Source of the DNA: Actinomadura sp. K4S16 | Lineage (GTDB): Bacteria > Actinomycetota > Actinomycetes > Streptosporangiales > Streptosporangiaceae | Direction: 5' to 3' | NCBI RefSeq assembly: GCF_008327685.1 | Contig: NZ_BDDE01000010.1 | Location: 1,240,001-1,304,000 of the forward strand | Length of the DNA stretch: 64,000 nt | Shown here: positions 43,750-51,632 of the stretch, piece after piece | Numbering within the stretch: position 1 is the first letter of the stretch | How the letters are laid out: every line of letters begins with the position of its first letter | Program-made: the position numbers and the translations under genes | Notes under the pieces: model-generated | Database searches by the model: none | The model's input: the letters and a program-made list of their open reading frames with translations, nothing else | What the model was told of the DNA's origin: nothing

Positions 43750-44136
43750 ATGACCGCGACACGATCTCCGAAGTCCTCCGGCAGGTGGACCGACCGCCTG
43801 CTCGCCGAGGGCAGCGACCCCGATCCGCGCTTCACCATGGCCAACGAGCGCACGTTCCTGGCCTGGATCCGCACGGCGCTGGCGCTGGTCGCGGGCGGGA
43901 TCGCCCTCGCGCTGGCCCGCGAGCTGATCGACTCGCCGCTCCGGCAGGGCCTCGCGGTCGCCTTCGCCGGGAGCGGCGCCCTGGTCGCGGTGCTCGCGTT
44001 CCGCCGGTGGCTGCGCATCGAGCGCGCCCTGCGCCGCGCCGAGACGCTGCCGCCGCCCGCGCTGGCCCCTGTCATCTCCTACGGGCTGGCGGTCTGCGCG
44101 GTCGTCCTGCTGGTCGTCGTCCTGGTGACGCGGTGA
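43750..44136 (+). CDS. DUF202 (YidH-like) membrane protein
   Basis: This is a 128-residue inner membrane protein with three predicted helices (about residues 40-60, 66-82 and 105-127). The motif ANERTFLAWIRTALALVAGGIAL (in part NERTFLAWIRTAL) is the hallmark of DUF202. The function is unknown. The N-terminal 30 residues are polar. Its stop overlaps the next DUF202 gene by GTGA, so the pair likely forms a hetero-oligomer. Confidence 0.9.
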   Translation: MTATRSPKSSGRWTDRLLAEGSDPDPRFTMANERTFLAWIRTALALVAGGIALALARELIDSPLRQGLAVAFAGSGALVAVLAFRRWLRIERALRRAETLPPPALAPVISYGLAVCAVVLLVVVLVTR

Positions 44137-44432
44137 GGCTCCAGGACCCGGGCGCGCAGCCGGAGCGGACGGCGCTGGCGTGGTCGCGCACCACGCTGTC
44201 GCTGATCGGCGCAGGGCTGCTGTGCGTGCGGCTCGCCCCGTCGGCGACGGGCACGGTGCTCGCGGCGGCGGTCGTGTGCGGCGGGGCCGCGCTGATGTTC
44301 CGCCGCACCCGGATGAGCTTCCACCACCGGCGCCTCCCGTCCCGGACGGGCGCCGCCGACCCGGCCTCGATCCTGATGACGACGGGTCTGGCGGTGCTGC
44401 TGGCGGCGGTCGCCGCCGCCTTCGCGTTCTGA
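44133..44432 (+). CDS. Second DUF202-like membrane protein
   Basis: This is a 99-residue membrane protein beginning VRLQDPGAQPERTALAWSRT; ERTALAWSRTTLSLIGAG is the DUF202 motif in its second variant. Three helices are predicted. GTG 44133 overlaps the stop of the preceding gene. Tandem DUF202 pairs of this kind are common in actinobacteria. The function is unknown. Confidence 0.87.
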   Translation: MRLQDPGAQPERTALAWSRTTLSLIGAGLLCVRLAPSATGTVLAAAVVCGGAALMFRRTRMSFHHRRLPSRTGAADPASILMTTGLAVLLAAVAAAFAF

Positions 44433-44511
44433 GGCATGCGTGCTCCGCATGACTGGGGTGCGAAGTCTTCGCTGGTGACATGGCTGTCTTGCGCCTAGCG
44501 TCGATCGCGCC

Positions 44512-45744
44512 ATGACACGAATCGCCTTTCTCGGACTGGGACGCATGGGCGTCCCGATGGCCCGCCGGCTCGCCGCCGCCGGGCACGACCTGACCGTCTG
44601 GAACCGCACGCCCGCCCGGGCCGCGCCGCTCGCGGGGTCCGGCGCCGCCGTCCGCGGCACGCCCGCCGAGGCGGTCCGCGACCGCGAGCTGGTCGTCACG
44701 ATGCTCACCGACGCGGCCGCCGTCGAGGACGTGCTGTTCGGCCCGGACGGCGCCGCCCCCGCCCTGCCGCCCGGCGCCGTGATCGCCGACATGTCGACGA
44801 TCGGGCCGGACGCCGTCCACCGCGTCCGGAGCCGGCTGCCCGAGGGGATCGGGTACGTCGACGCGCCCGTCTCCGGGAGCGTCCCGCACGCGGAGGCGGG
44901 AGAGCTGGTGATCCTCGCCGGCGCCGCACAGGACGATCTCGCCCGCTGCGCCGGCGCGCTGGCGGCCCTCGGACAGGTCCGGCACGTCGGCCCGCCCGGC
45001 TCGGGCGCGGCGCTCAAGCTGGTGGTGAACGGCGCGCTCGTCGGGAGCTTCGCCGTCCTCGGCGAGGCGCTGGCCGTGGCCGACCGGCTCGGCGTCGACT
45101 CCGGTCTCGCCCTCGACGCGCTGGCGCGCATCAGCCCCCAGGCCCGCCGTCTCAAGGAGCACACCGGCGGCGAGCCGCCGCGCTTCACGCTCGCGCTGGC
45201 TGCCAAGGACATCGGCCTGGCCCTGGACGGCTCCCCGCCCGCGGGCGTCCTCTCCGCCGTCAGGGCGCGGACGGACGCAGCGCTCGCCGCCGGGCTGGGC
45301 GGCCACGACCTCGTCGCACTCACCGACCACATCAGAAGGACCCCAACGATGCGCCTCACGCTCGGCAACCCCGAAACCGTTCCGGCTCCGCCGAACCCCG
45401 CCTACTCCCACACCGCGTACGTGACCCAGGGTCCGATGCTGTACGTGTCGGGGCAGATCGCCCTGGGCGAGGACGGCCAGGTGGACAAGCCCGGCGACAT
45501 GACCCGCCAGTCGGAGGTGGTCCTCTCGCTGCTGGAGCGGATCCTCGCCGCGCACGGGGCGGGCTTCGGCGACGTGGTCAACATCCGGACGTTCATCACC
45601 GACATGGACCGGCTGCGGGAGTACGGCGCCGTCCGCAGGCGGTACTTCACCGGCCCGCCGCCGACCAGCACGACCGTCGAGGTGTCCCGCCTGTTCCACC
45701 CCGACGCCCTGCTGGAGGTGGAGATCGTCGCAGCGGTGCCCTAG
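44512..45744 (+). CDS. Fusion of an NAD-binding beta-hydroxyacid dehydrogenase and a RidA domain
   Basis: Residues 1-275 are a 3-hydroxyisobutyrate dehydrogenase-like enzyme: IAFLGLGRMGVPMARRLAAA, DAPVSGSVPHAEAGEL, and Lys in GSGAALKLVVNGAL. Residues 280-410 are a complete RidA/YjgF domain (YVTQGPMLYVSGQIALG, FGDVVNIRTFITDM, PTSTTVEVSRL). RidA proteins destroy reactive enamines/imines. At the junction, ATG 45349 has AGAAGG just upstream, so the RidA part may also be made alone. The single frame has no stop. The fusion suggests the oxidoreductase makes an imine-type product that RidA hydrolyses (inference). Confidence 0.88.
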   Translation: MTRIAFLGLGRMGVPMARRLAAAGHDLTVWNRTPARAAPLAGSGAAVRGTPAEAVRDRELVVTMLTDAAAVEDVLFGPDGAAPALPPGAVIADMSTIGPDAVHRVRSRLPEGIGYVDAPVSGSVPHAEAGELVILAGAAQDDLARCAGALAALGQVRHVGPPGSGAALKLVVNGALVGSFAVLGEALAVADRLGVDSGLALDALARISPQARRLKEHTGGEPPRFTLALAAKDIGLALDGSPPAGVLSAVRARTDAALAAGLGGHDLVALTDHIRRTPTMRLTLGNPETVPAPPNPAYSHTAYVTQGPMLYVSGQIALGEDGQVDKPGDMTRQSEVVLSLLERILAAHGAGFGDVVNIRTFITDMDRLREYGAVRRRYFTGPPPTSTTVEVSRLFHPDALLEVEIVAAVP

Positions 45745-46691
45745 AGCCGCGGCTCCCCGGCCCCGTCGCCGGGGCGCAGGTCCCCGGCCACTTCGCGCAG
45801 GTCCGCAAGGAACGCGGTGACGGCCGGGGACCTGCGCGCGTGGCGTCCGACCGCGGCGTAGACGGCGCGGCGCGGCTGGTCGGACGCCACGCCGCGCAGC
45901 ACGACACCGTCCCGCGCCAGGGCGGACGCCGCCAGCGCCGGGACGAGCGTGACGCCGAAGCCCTCGGCGACCAGCCCCAGCTTGGAGATCCACTCAGCGA
46001 CCCGCAGCGGCGTCCGCGGCACGAACCCGGCGGCCTCGCACCGGGCGCGCAGCGCCGCGATCGCCTCCGGGTCGTCGGCGACGATCCACGGCTCGTCCGC
46101 CAGCTCGGCGAACGGGACGCGCTCGCGCCCGGCGAGCCGGTGGCCGCTCGGCAGCGCGACGAGCAGCGCGTCGTCCAGCAGCGCCACCAGGCCGTCGGCG
46201 GCGATCGAGGGGACCTTGTGCGTGCTGACCAGCGCGATGTCGAGGTCGCCCGCCTCCAGCATCGGCAGCAGGCGGTCGGTCGTGCCCTCCCGGAGCAGCG
46301 GCTGGACGCCCGGGTGCCGGGCCCGGAACCGGGCGAGCGCGCGGGGGACCAGCGCGGCGTTGGCGGTGGCGAACGCGCCGAGCCTCAGGGTCCCGGTGTC
46401 GAGCCGGCGCAGCCCGTCGAGCGCGCGGGCGGTGTCGGCGAGCCGCTCGAGGAGTGCGCGCGCGTGCGGGAGAAGGTACTCCCCGGCGGGCGTCGGCCGC
46501 ACGCCCCGGGCGCCCCGCGCGAACAGCTCCACCCCGCAGACGTCCTCCAGGGTCGCGATCTGCCGCGAGACGGCGGACTGGGTATAGCCTTCCGCGGCCG
46601 CGGCGGCGGTGAAGGAGCCCAGGTCGGCGACGGCCACGAAGGTCCGCAGCAGGACGGGGTCGAGGGCTTCGGCACGCACTCCCCGGAGCAT
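45741..46691 (-). CDS. LysR family transcriptional regulator
   Basis: This 316-residue regulator has the N-terminal HTH DLGSFTAAAAAEGYTQSAVS (about residues 25-44) followed by RQIATLEDVCGVELFARGARG. The C-terminal substrate-binding domain follows. I took ATG 46691; a GTG a few codons inside is also possible. Its TAG stop overlaps the stop of the fusion gene, both using the same CTAG. A 14-bp tandem repeat lies upstream. Its targets could be itself or the SAM hydrolase gene. Confidence 0.87.
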   Translation of the reverse strand: MLRGVRAEALDPVLLRTFVAVADLGSFTAAAAAEGYTQSAVSRQIATLEDVCGVELFARGARGVRPTPAGEYLLPHARALLERLADTARALDGLRRLDTGTLRLGAFATANAALVPRALARFRARHPGVQPLLREGTTDRLLPMLEAGDLDIALVSTHKVPSIAADGLVALLDDALLVALPSGHRLAGRERVPFAELADEPWIVADDPEAIAALRARCEAAGFVPRTPLRVAEWISKLGLVAEGFGVTLVPALAASALARDGVVLRGVASDQPRRAVYAAVGRHARRSPAVTAFLADLREVAGDLRPGDGAGEPRL

Positions 46692-46755
46692 ACGGCCACC
46701 GTCACCACGAGCACCGCACCTGGAGCACGGCACCCACCCGCCCCGGCACGACGGA

Positions 46756-46802
46756 CACCGTACGACGGGCACCGTACGACGGGCACCGTACGACGGGCAC
46801 CG
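46756..46802. repeat. 14-bp tandem repeat in the LysR/SAM-hydrolase gap
   Basis: CACCGTACGACGGG occurs three times head to tail (46756-46797), followed by a partial unit and preceded by a diverged one. Each unit holds the palindrome CGTACG. The spacing of 14 bp does not match one helix turn, so cooperative sites on one face are less likely. Confidence 0.8.
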
Positions 46803-46866
46803 CAGGCACAATGAACGCCGCAGGCGCTGGAGCCACCGCAATGGAGCGGGTGGATAGCATCGCGGC

Positions 46867-47703
46867 ATGGTCGAGAGGCGTCCGTTCGTCAGTCTGGCGA
46901 CCGATTTCGGTGCCGCCTACACCGCGATCTGCGCGGGGGTCGTCTACTCGATCGCCCCGGCGGCGAACGTGCTCGTGCTCAGCGACGAGATCACCCCGTA
47001 CGGCGTCCGCGAGGGCGCGATGCTGCTGCGCCAGGCGCTGCCGTACCTGCCGGTCGGCGTGCACGTCGGCATCGTCGACCCGGGGGTCGGCACACCCCGG
47101 CTGCCCGTCGCGATCGAGACCGGGCGGGGGGACGTGCTGGTCGGGCCCGACAACGGCCTGCTCGTCCCGGCCGCGGCGAAGCTGGGCGGCGCCGTCCGGA
47201 CGCACGCGCTGGAGAACCCCGCCTACCGGCTGCCCGAGGTGTCGACCTCGTTCCACGGCCGCGACGTCTTCTCCCCCGCCGCCGCCCACATCGCCTCCGG
47301 GGTCGCCGTCGCCGACCTCGGCGCGCCGGTGGACCCGCAGCCGCTGGACGTCCCGCCGCCCTCGGTGAGCGGCGGGGAGTTGACGGCCCCCGTGCTCTAC
47401 ACCGACCGCTTCGGCAGCCTCGTCCTCGGCGCCGAGCGCACGGACCTGGCGGCGGCGTTCGGCGAGCTCGCTCCGGGCGCCCCGCTGGAGGTCACGTGGT
47501 CCGGGGCCGCCTCCGGCACGCTGCGCGTGACGTTCGAGGAGACCTTCGGCGGCGTCGCGCCCGGCACCCCGCTGCTGTGGATCGACTCGTCCGGCTGGCT
47601 GGGGCTCGCGGTGAACCAGGGTTCCGCGCGGGAGACCTTCGGCCTGGCGGACGTGCGGTCCCTCACCCTCCGCACCGCCGCCGGCCGGGTTGCGGGAGAC
47701 TGA
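46867..47703 (+). CDS. SAM hydroxide adenosyltransferase (DUF62/SAM hydrolase)
   Basis: This is a member of the fluorinase/chlorinase superfamily that hydrolyses S-adenosylmethionine to adenosine and methionine. The 278-residue protein has FVSLATDFGAAYTA, VGIVDPGVG, LVGPDNGLL and FHGRDVFSPAAAHIA in the N-terminal domain, and LYTDRFGSLVLG and WIDSSGWLGLAVNQGSA at the end. It lacks the extra loop seen in fluorinase, so hydroxide is the expected nucleophile. It is followed six bases later by a Nudix gene. Confidence 0.88.
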   Translation: MVERRPFVSLATDFGAAYTAICAGVVYSIAPAANVLVLSDEITPYGVREGAMLLRQALPYLPVGVHVGIVDPGVGTPRLPVAIETGRGDVLVGPDNGLLVPAAAKLGGAVRTHALENPAYRLPEVSTSFHGRDVFSPAAAHIASGVAVADLGAPVDPQPLDVPPPSVSGGELTAPVLYTDRFGSLVLGAERTDLAAAFGELAPGAPLEVTWSGAASGTLRVTFEETFGGVAPGTPLLWIDSSGWLGLAVNQGSARETFGLADVRSLTLRTAAGRVAGD

Positions 47704-47708
47704 TCGGC

Positions 47709-48107
47709 GTGGAAGATCTCGACGTCGTCGCGTGGATCCAGGTCTCGGACGGCCGGATGCTCGCCGTCCGCTCCCGGGGCCGCGACCTGCTGTACCTGCC
47801 CGGCGGGAAGCGGGAGCCGGGAGAGGACGACTGGTCGGCCCTGTCCCGTGAGGTCCGCGAGGAGCTGGACCTCGAACTGGACCGGACGTCCTTCCGGGAG
47901 CTGGGCGTCATCCGGGCGCCGGCCCACGACCAGCCCGACTTCGCCCACGTCCGCATGGCGTGCTTCACCGCCGCCTACCGGGGCGCGATGGCCGCGGCGG
48001 GCGAGGTGGACGAGTACGTCTACGTGGGGCGCGGCGAGCGGCACCTGCTCGCGCCGGCCGCGCAGGCGGCCCTCGACCTCGCCGAGGAGCACGGCCTGCT
48101 CGCCTGA
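47709..48107 (+). CDS. Nudix hydrolase
   Basis: This 132-residue enzyme has a full Nudix box, GGKREPGEDDWSALSREVREE (Gly-x5-Glu-x7-Arg-Glu-Val-x-Glu-Glu). LDVVAWIQVSDGRMLAVRSR at the N-terminus fits the ADP-ribose/dNTP-type small Nudix proteins. The substrate is unknown. The start GTG 47709 lies six bases after the SAM hydrolase stop, so the two form an operon. Confidence 0.88.
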   Translation: MEDLDVVAWIQVSDGRMLAVRSRGRDLLYLPGGKREPGEDDWSALSREVREELDLELDRTSFRELGVIRAPAHDQPDFAHVRMACFTAAYRGAMAAAGEVDEYVYVGRGERHLLAPAAQAALDLAEEHGLLA

Positions 48108-48228
48108 TCGACCTTCGGATCCCGCGTCCCGCGACTTTGGTCGCCGCGGCATGGTCCGGTGGCCGCTGCCCTGGCGGCCCGTCCCCGGAAGGCTCGGGGG
48201 CGGGCGGCTCGACCAGCGAGGGGCAGAC

Positions 48229-49371
48229 ATGTCAGACAAGACCGGGCCACGGAAGACCGGGTCACAGATGATCACGGCGCGGATCAGCCGCAGGGCCGTG
48301 CTCGCCGGGACGGCCGCGGCGGCCGTGTCCGGGGCGGCCGTCGTCGCCTGGGACGCGATGACCGGCACCGCGGACGCGGCGCCCGCGCGCGGACGGCGGC
48401 TGCCGCAGCACGGCGTCAACTACGACACCGAACGCGAGGTGTGGAAGCCCGCGTACGTGCGGCGCGAGATCCGGGCGATCCGCCGCGACCTGCACTGCAA
48501 CGCCATCATCCTGCTCGGCTCCGACCTGCGGCGCCTCATGCTCGCGGCACGCTGCGCGGCGCGGGAGGGCATGTTCGTGTGGTTCGAGGCCCGCCAGTTC
48601 GACCGGGACGCGCGGACGACGCTGAAGTTCCTCACCGCCGTCGCGAAGGCGGCCGAGGGGCTCCGCCGCACCCACCCCGGCGTCGGCATCTCGGTGGGCT
48701 GCGAGCTGACGATCTTCATGGCCGGGCTGGTGCCCGGCAAGGACTGGCGGGAGCGGGCCGCCAACCTCGGGACCCCGGCGGGCGAGGGTTGCAACGAGCG
48801 GTTGAACGCGTTCCTCGCACGGGCGCTCAAGACGGTCCGGCCGCTGTTCGGAGGCCGCCTCACCTACACCTCCGGCGTCTGGGAGGAGGTCGCCTGGCGC
48901 GGCTTCGACGTCGTGGGCGTCGACCTGTACCGGGACGAGACGAACGAGGCGACCTACGCCCAGGAGGTCCGGGCCCTGCACCGGTTCGGCAAGCCCGTCG
49001 TCATCACCGAGTTCGGGTGCTGCACCTACCGGGGCGCGGACAAGCGCGGCGGCGACGGGTTCGACATCGTCGACTGGTCGCAGGACCCGCCCGCCATCCC
49101 GCCGGGGTTCGTCCGGGACGAGCGGACGCAGGCCCGCTACATCTCCGAGCTGCTGGACGTCTACGAGGCCGAGGGCGTGTACGGCGCGTTCGTCTACGAC
49201 TTCATCGAGCCCGACGGCCCCTACTCCCCCGACCCCGCCAGGGACCTCGACATGGCCGGGTTCTCCCTGGTCAAGGTGCTCGCTCCCGAGACGGGCCTCG
49301 GCTACGAGAAGACCGGCCACTTCGAGCCGAAGCTCGCGTTCCGCACCCTCGCCCGCCGCTACGCCCCCTAG
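48229..49371 (+). CDS. Tat-exported glycoside-hydrolase-like TIM-barrel protein
   Basis: This is a predicted exported enzyme of 380 residues. A twin-arginine signal (SRRAVLAGTAAAAVSGAAVV, about residues 20-40) ends near ADAAPARG. The mature part starts HGVNYDTEREVWKPAYVRREI and has alternating strand/helix blocks of an (alpha/beta)8 barrel. Glu in VGCELTIF and Glu in VVITEFGCC stand where retaining clan-A glycosidases have their acid/base and nucleophile. The sugar substrate is unknown. ATG 48229 follows GAGGGG. Confidence 0.8.
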   Translation: MSDKTGPRKTGSQMITARISRRAVLAGTAAAAVSGAAVVAWDAMTGTADAAPARGRRLPQHGVNYDTEREVWKPAYVRREIRAIRRDLHCNAIILLGSDLRRLMLAARCAAREGMFVWFEARQFDRDARTTLKFLTAVAKAAEGLRRTHPGVGISVGCELTIFMAGLVPGKDWRERAANLGTPAGEGCNERLNAFLARALKTVRPLFGGRLTYTSGVWEEVAWRGFDVVGVDLYRDETNEATYAQEVRALHRFGKPVVITEFGCCTYRGADKRGGDGFDIVDWSQDPPAIPPGFVRDERTQARYISELLDVYEAEGVYGAFVYDFIEPDGPYSPDPARDLDMAGFSLVKVLAPETGLGYEKTGHFEPKLAFRTLARRYAP

Positions 49372-49494
49372 GCGTTCTCAGGGTGCTCCCCTACGCCGGG
49401 GGCGGTACGCGGCCAGGGCGGCTGTGATCGGCGAGTCGTAGCACAGGTGCCGCTGTACGGCCGATGCCCGGCCGCGTGCCGTACCCGCAGCATC

Positions 49495-50220
49495 ATGGAC
49501 ATGACGAACACGACGCAGACCATCATTCGCCCCGACGCCCCCGTCCATCCCCACGGCGGTCCGCCGAAGCTCTCGCCCGCGGAGCTGCGCGCCGCGCAGA
49601 CCGAGACCCTGCAAGGCCCGCGCCTGAAGCACGGCCTCCTGGCCCGGATGCTGTTCAAGCAGATGGACCTGGTCTACGGCCGCGAGCGCACGCTCGTGAA
49701 GTTCACGATGCTGGAGTTCATCGCCCGCGTCCCCTATCAGGCGTGGGAGCGGATGGGCTACCTGTCGCTGTCGCGGCACCGCCGGCGCTCCGCGCTCGCC
49801 ACGCGGGTGTACGAGCGGATCGTCGAGACCCGCGAGGAGCAGGACAACGAGCAGTGGCACCTGCTGATCCTGCAGGACATCGTCCAGCGGGACGGCCTGA
49901 AGCAGTCGTTCGTGCTGCACCGGCTGGCGCCGTGGCTCGTGGCGTTCTTCTACTACCACGTGTCGTGGCTGCTGTTCCTGCTGCGGCCCGAGATGAGCTA
50001 CCGGCTCAACGCGGACTTCGAGGACCATGCCGAGCACGAGTACATGGCGTACGTCGCCGAGCACCCCGAACTGGAGCGCGTCCCCGCGCCCTCGACCTAC
50101 GCCGCCCAGTACGGGCACCACGGGTCGCTGGCCGATCTGCTCCGCCAGATCGGCCACGACGAGCGGGTCCACAAGCTCGACAGCCTGGTCAACATGCGGG
50201 CTCCCCGGTTCCAGGACTGA
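49495..50220 (+). CDS. Alternative oxidase (di-iron quinol oxidase)
   Basis: Alternative oxidase passes electrons from quinol directly to oxygen without proton pumping. The 241-residue protein keeps the di-iron motifs in slightly changed form: Glu74 in MLEFIARVP, NEQWHL (118-123, the NERMHL motif), Glu176 in NADFEDHAEHEY, and HDERVH (221-226). Hydrophobic stretches near 131-163 fit the membrane-facing helices. The start ATG 49495 is preferred; ATG 49501 is close. Such enzymes are rare in actinobacteria. It runs convergent to the Nuo-like operon, 29 bp away. Confidence 0.82.
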   Translation: MDMTNTTQTIIRPDAPVHPHGGPPKLSPAELRAAQTETLQGPRLKHGLLARMLFKQMDLVYGRERTLVKFTMLEFIARVPYQAWERMGYLSLSRHRRRSALATRVYERIVETREEQDNEQWHLLILQDIVQRDGLKQSFVLHRLAPWLVAFFYYHVSWLLFLLRPEMSYRLNADFEDHAEHEYMAYVAEHPELERVPAPSTYAAQYGHHGSLADLLRQIGHDERVHKLDSLVNMRAPRFQD

Positions 50221-50249
50221 CGGTGCCGGAACGCGTGGCCGCGGCCGGG

Positions 50250-51632
50250 TCAGGAGGCGGCGAGGGCGGCGCCGCTGGCGATGCCGAGGGCCAGGGAGAG
50301 CAGCGCGGCGGCGGTGGCGACCGCGGTGGCCGCCGCGGCGGCGCCGGACGCCCGGCGCGGCGCGCCGGACGGGCGGCGGAACAGCGGGACGATCCAGCGC
50401 AGGTAGTAGAAGACGCTGGCGACCGTGTTCACGGCGGCGACCACCGCGAGCCACGTGTAACCGCCGTCCAGCGCGGCGCCGAACATCAGGACCTTCCCGA
50501 CGAACACGGCGGTCGGCGGCGTCCCGACGAAGCCGAGCAGGCAGACGACGAGGGAAAGGCCGAGGGGCGGGGAGGCGCGCAGCAGCCCGGCGTACCCGGC
50601 CAGGTCGTCGCGGCCGGCGGCGAGCACGACCGCGAAGGCGCCCAGGTTCGTCACCGCGTAGGCGGCGAGGAAGTACAGGAGCGCGGGGCGGGCCAGGTCG
50701 GTGCGTCCCGCCATCGCGACCGGGACGAGCAGGTAGCCCGCCTGGCTCACGGTCGAGTACGCCAGCAGGCGCCGGACGTTGTCCTGCCCGAACGCTGCGA
50801 GGTTGCCGAGCGTCATCGTCGCCGCCGCGATCACGGCGAGGAGGGCGGGCCAGCCGGCCGGGGCGGTCTCGGCGCCGAACCGGTAGAGGGCGGCGAACGC
50901 GCCGATCTTGGGGACGGTGGTGACGAACGCGGCGACGGCAGGCGGGGCGCCCTCGGTCACGTCCGGCACCCAGTAGTGGCCCGGGACGGCGCCCGCCTTG
51001 AACAGCAGCCCGGCGAGGAGCGCGACGAGGCCCGCCGCGACCGCCGCCGCGGGCGCGTCCGCGAGCCCGGTCCGCAGCACCGGGTACGCGGTGCCGCGCC
51101 CCACCCCGGACAGCAGCGCCACGCCGCCGAGCATGACCACGCCCAGCAGCGCGCCCATCAGGTAGTACTTCAGTGCGGCCTCGGTCCCGGGCGCGTCCTT
51201 GCCGAACCCGGCGAGCGCGTAGGCGGGGATGCTCGCCAGCAGGTAGGCGGCGACCAGGACCAGCAGGTCGGACGAGGCGCCGAGCATGATCGTCCCGAGC
51301 GCGGACAGCAGCAGCAGCACGTAGTGCTCGCTCTCGCGCGGATGGTCGCGGACCTGCCCGGCCGCCAGCAGGACGACGGCGAGCGTCGAGCCGAGCACGG
51401 TGATCCGGGTGACGTGCGTGATCGGGTCGACGGAGAAGGAGTCGAAGGCCATGAGGGCCGGACGGGTCGCAGCGACGCCCGCGAAGGCCAGCCCCGCGAC
51501 GAGCCCTGCCGAGCAGACCGCCGCGACCGGCCACTGCCGCACCCGGGGCAGGAACATCCCGGCGACCAGCCCCGCGACGGCCGCGGCCAGCACGCACAGT
51601 TCGGGGGCGAGGTCGGCGGGGTTCTCGTTCAT
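50250..51632 (-). CDS. nuoN: NADH-quinone oxidoreductase subunit N-like protein
   Basis: This is an antiporter-like proton channel subunit with 460 residues and about 13-14 membrane helices. YYLMGALLGVVMLGGVALL, Lys in LFKAGAVPGHYWVPDV and QDNVRRLLAYSTVSQAGYLLVPV are the family's core blocks. The ATG overlaps the nuoM stop (TGATG). It is the last gene of the operon. Confidence 0.9.
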   Translation of the reverse strand: MNENPADLAPELCVLAAAVAGLVAGMFLPRVRQWPVAAVCSAGLVAGLAFAGVAATRPALMAFDSFSVDPITHVTRITVLGSTLAVVLLAAGQVRDHPRESEHYVLLLLSALGTIMLGASSDLLVLVAAYLLASIPAYALAGFGKDAPGTEAALKYYLMGALLGVVMLGGVALLSGVGRGTAYPVLRTGLADAPAAAVAAGLVALLAGLLFKAGAVPGHYWVPDVTEGAPPAVAAFVTTVPKIGAFAALYRFGAETAPAGWPALLAVIAAATMTLGNLAAFGQDNVRRLLAYSTVSQAGYLLVPVAMAGRTDLARPALLYFLAAYAVTNLGAFAVVLAAGRDDLAGYAGLLRASPPLGLSLVVCLLGFVGTPPTAVFVGKVLMFGAALDGGYTWLAVVAAVNTVASVFYYLRWIVPLFRRPSGAPRRASGAAAAATAVATAAALLSLALGIASGAALAAS

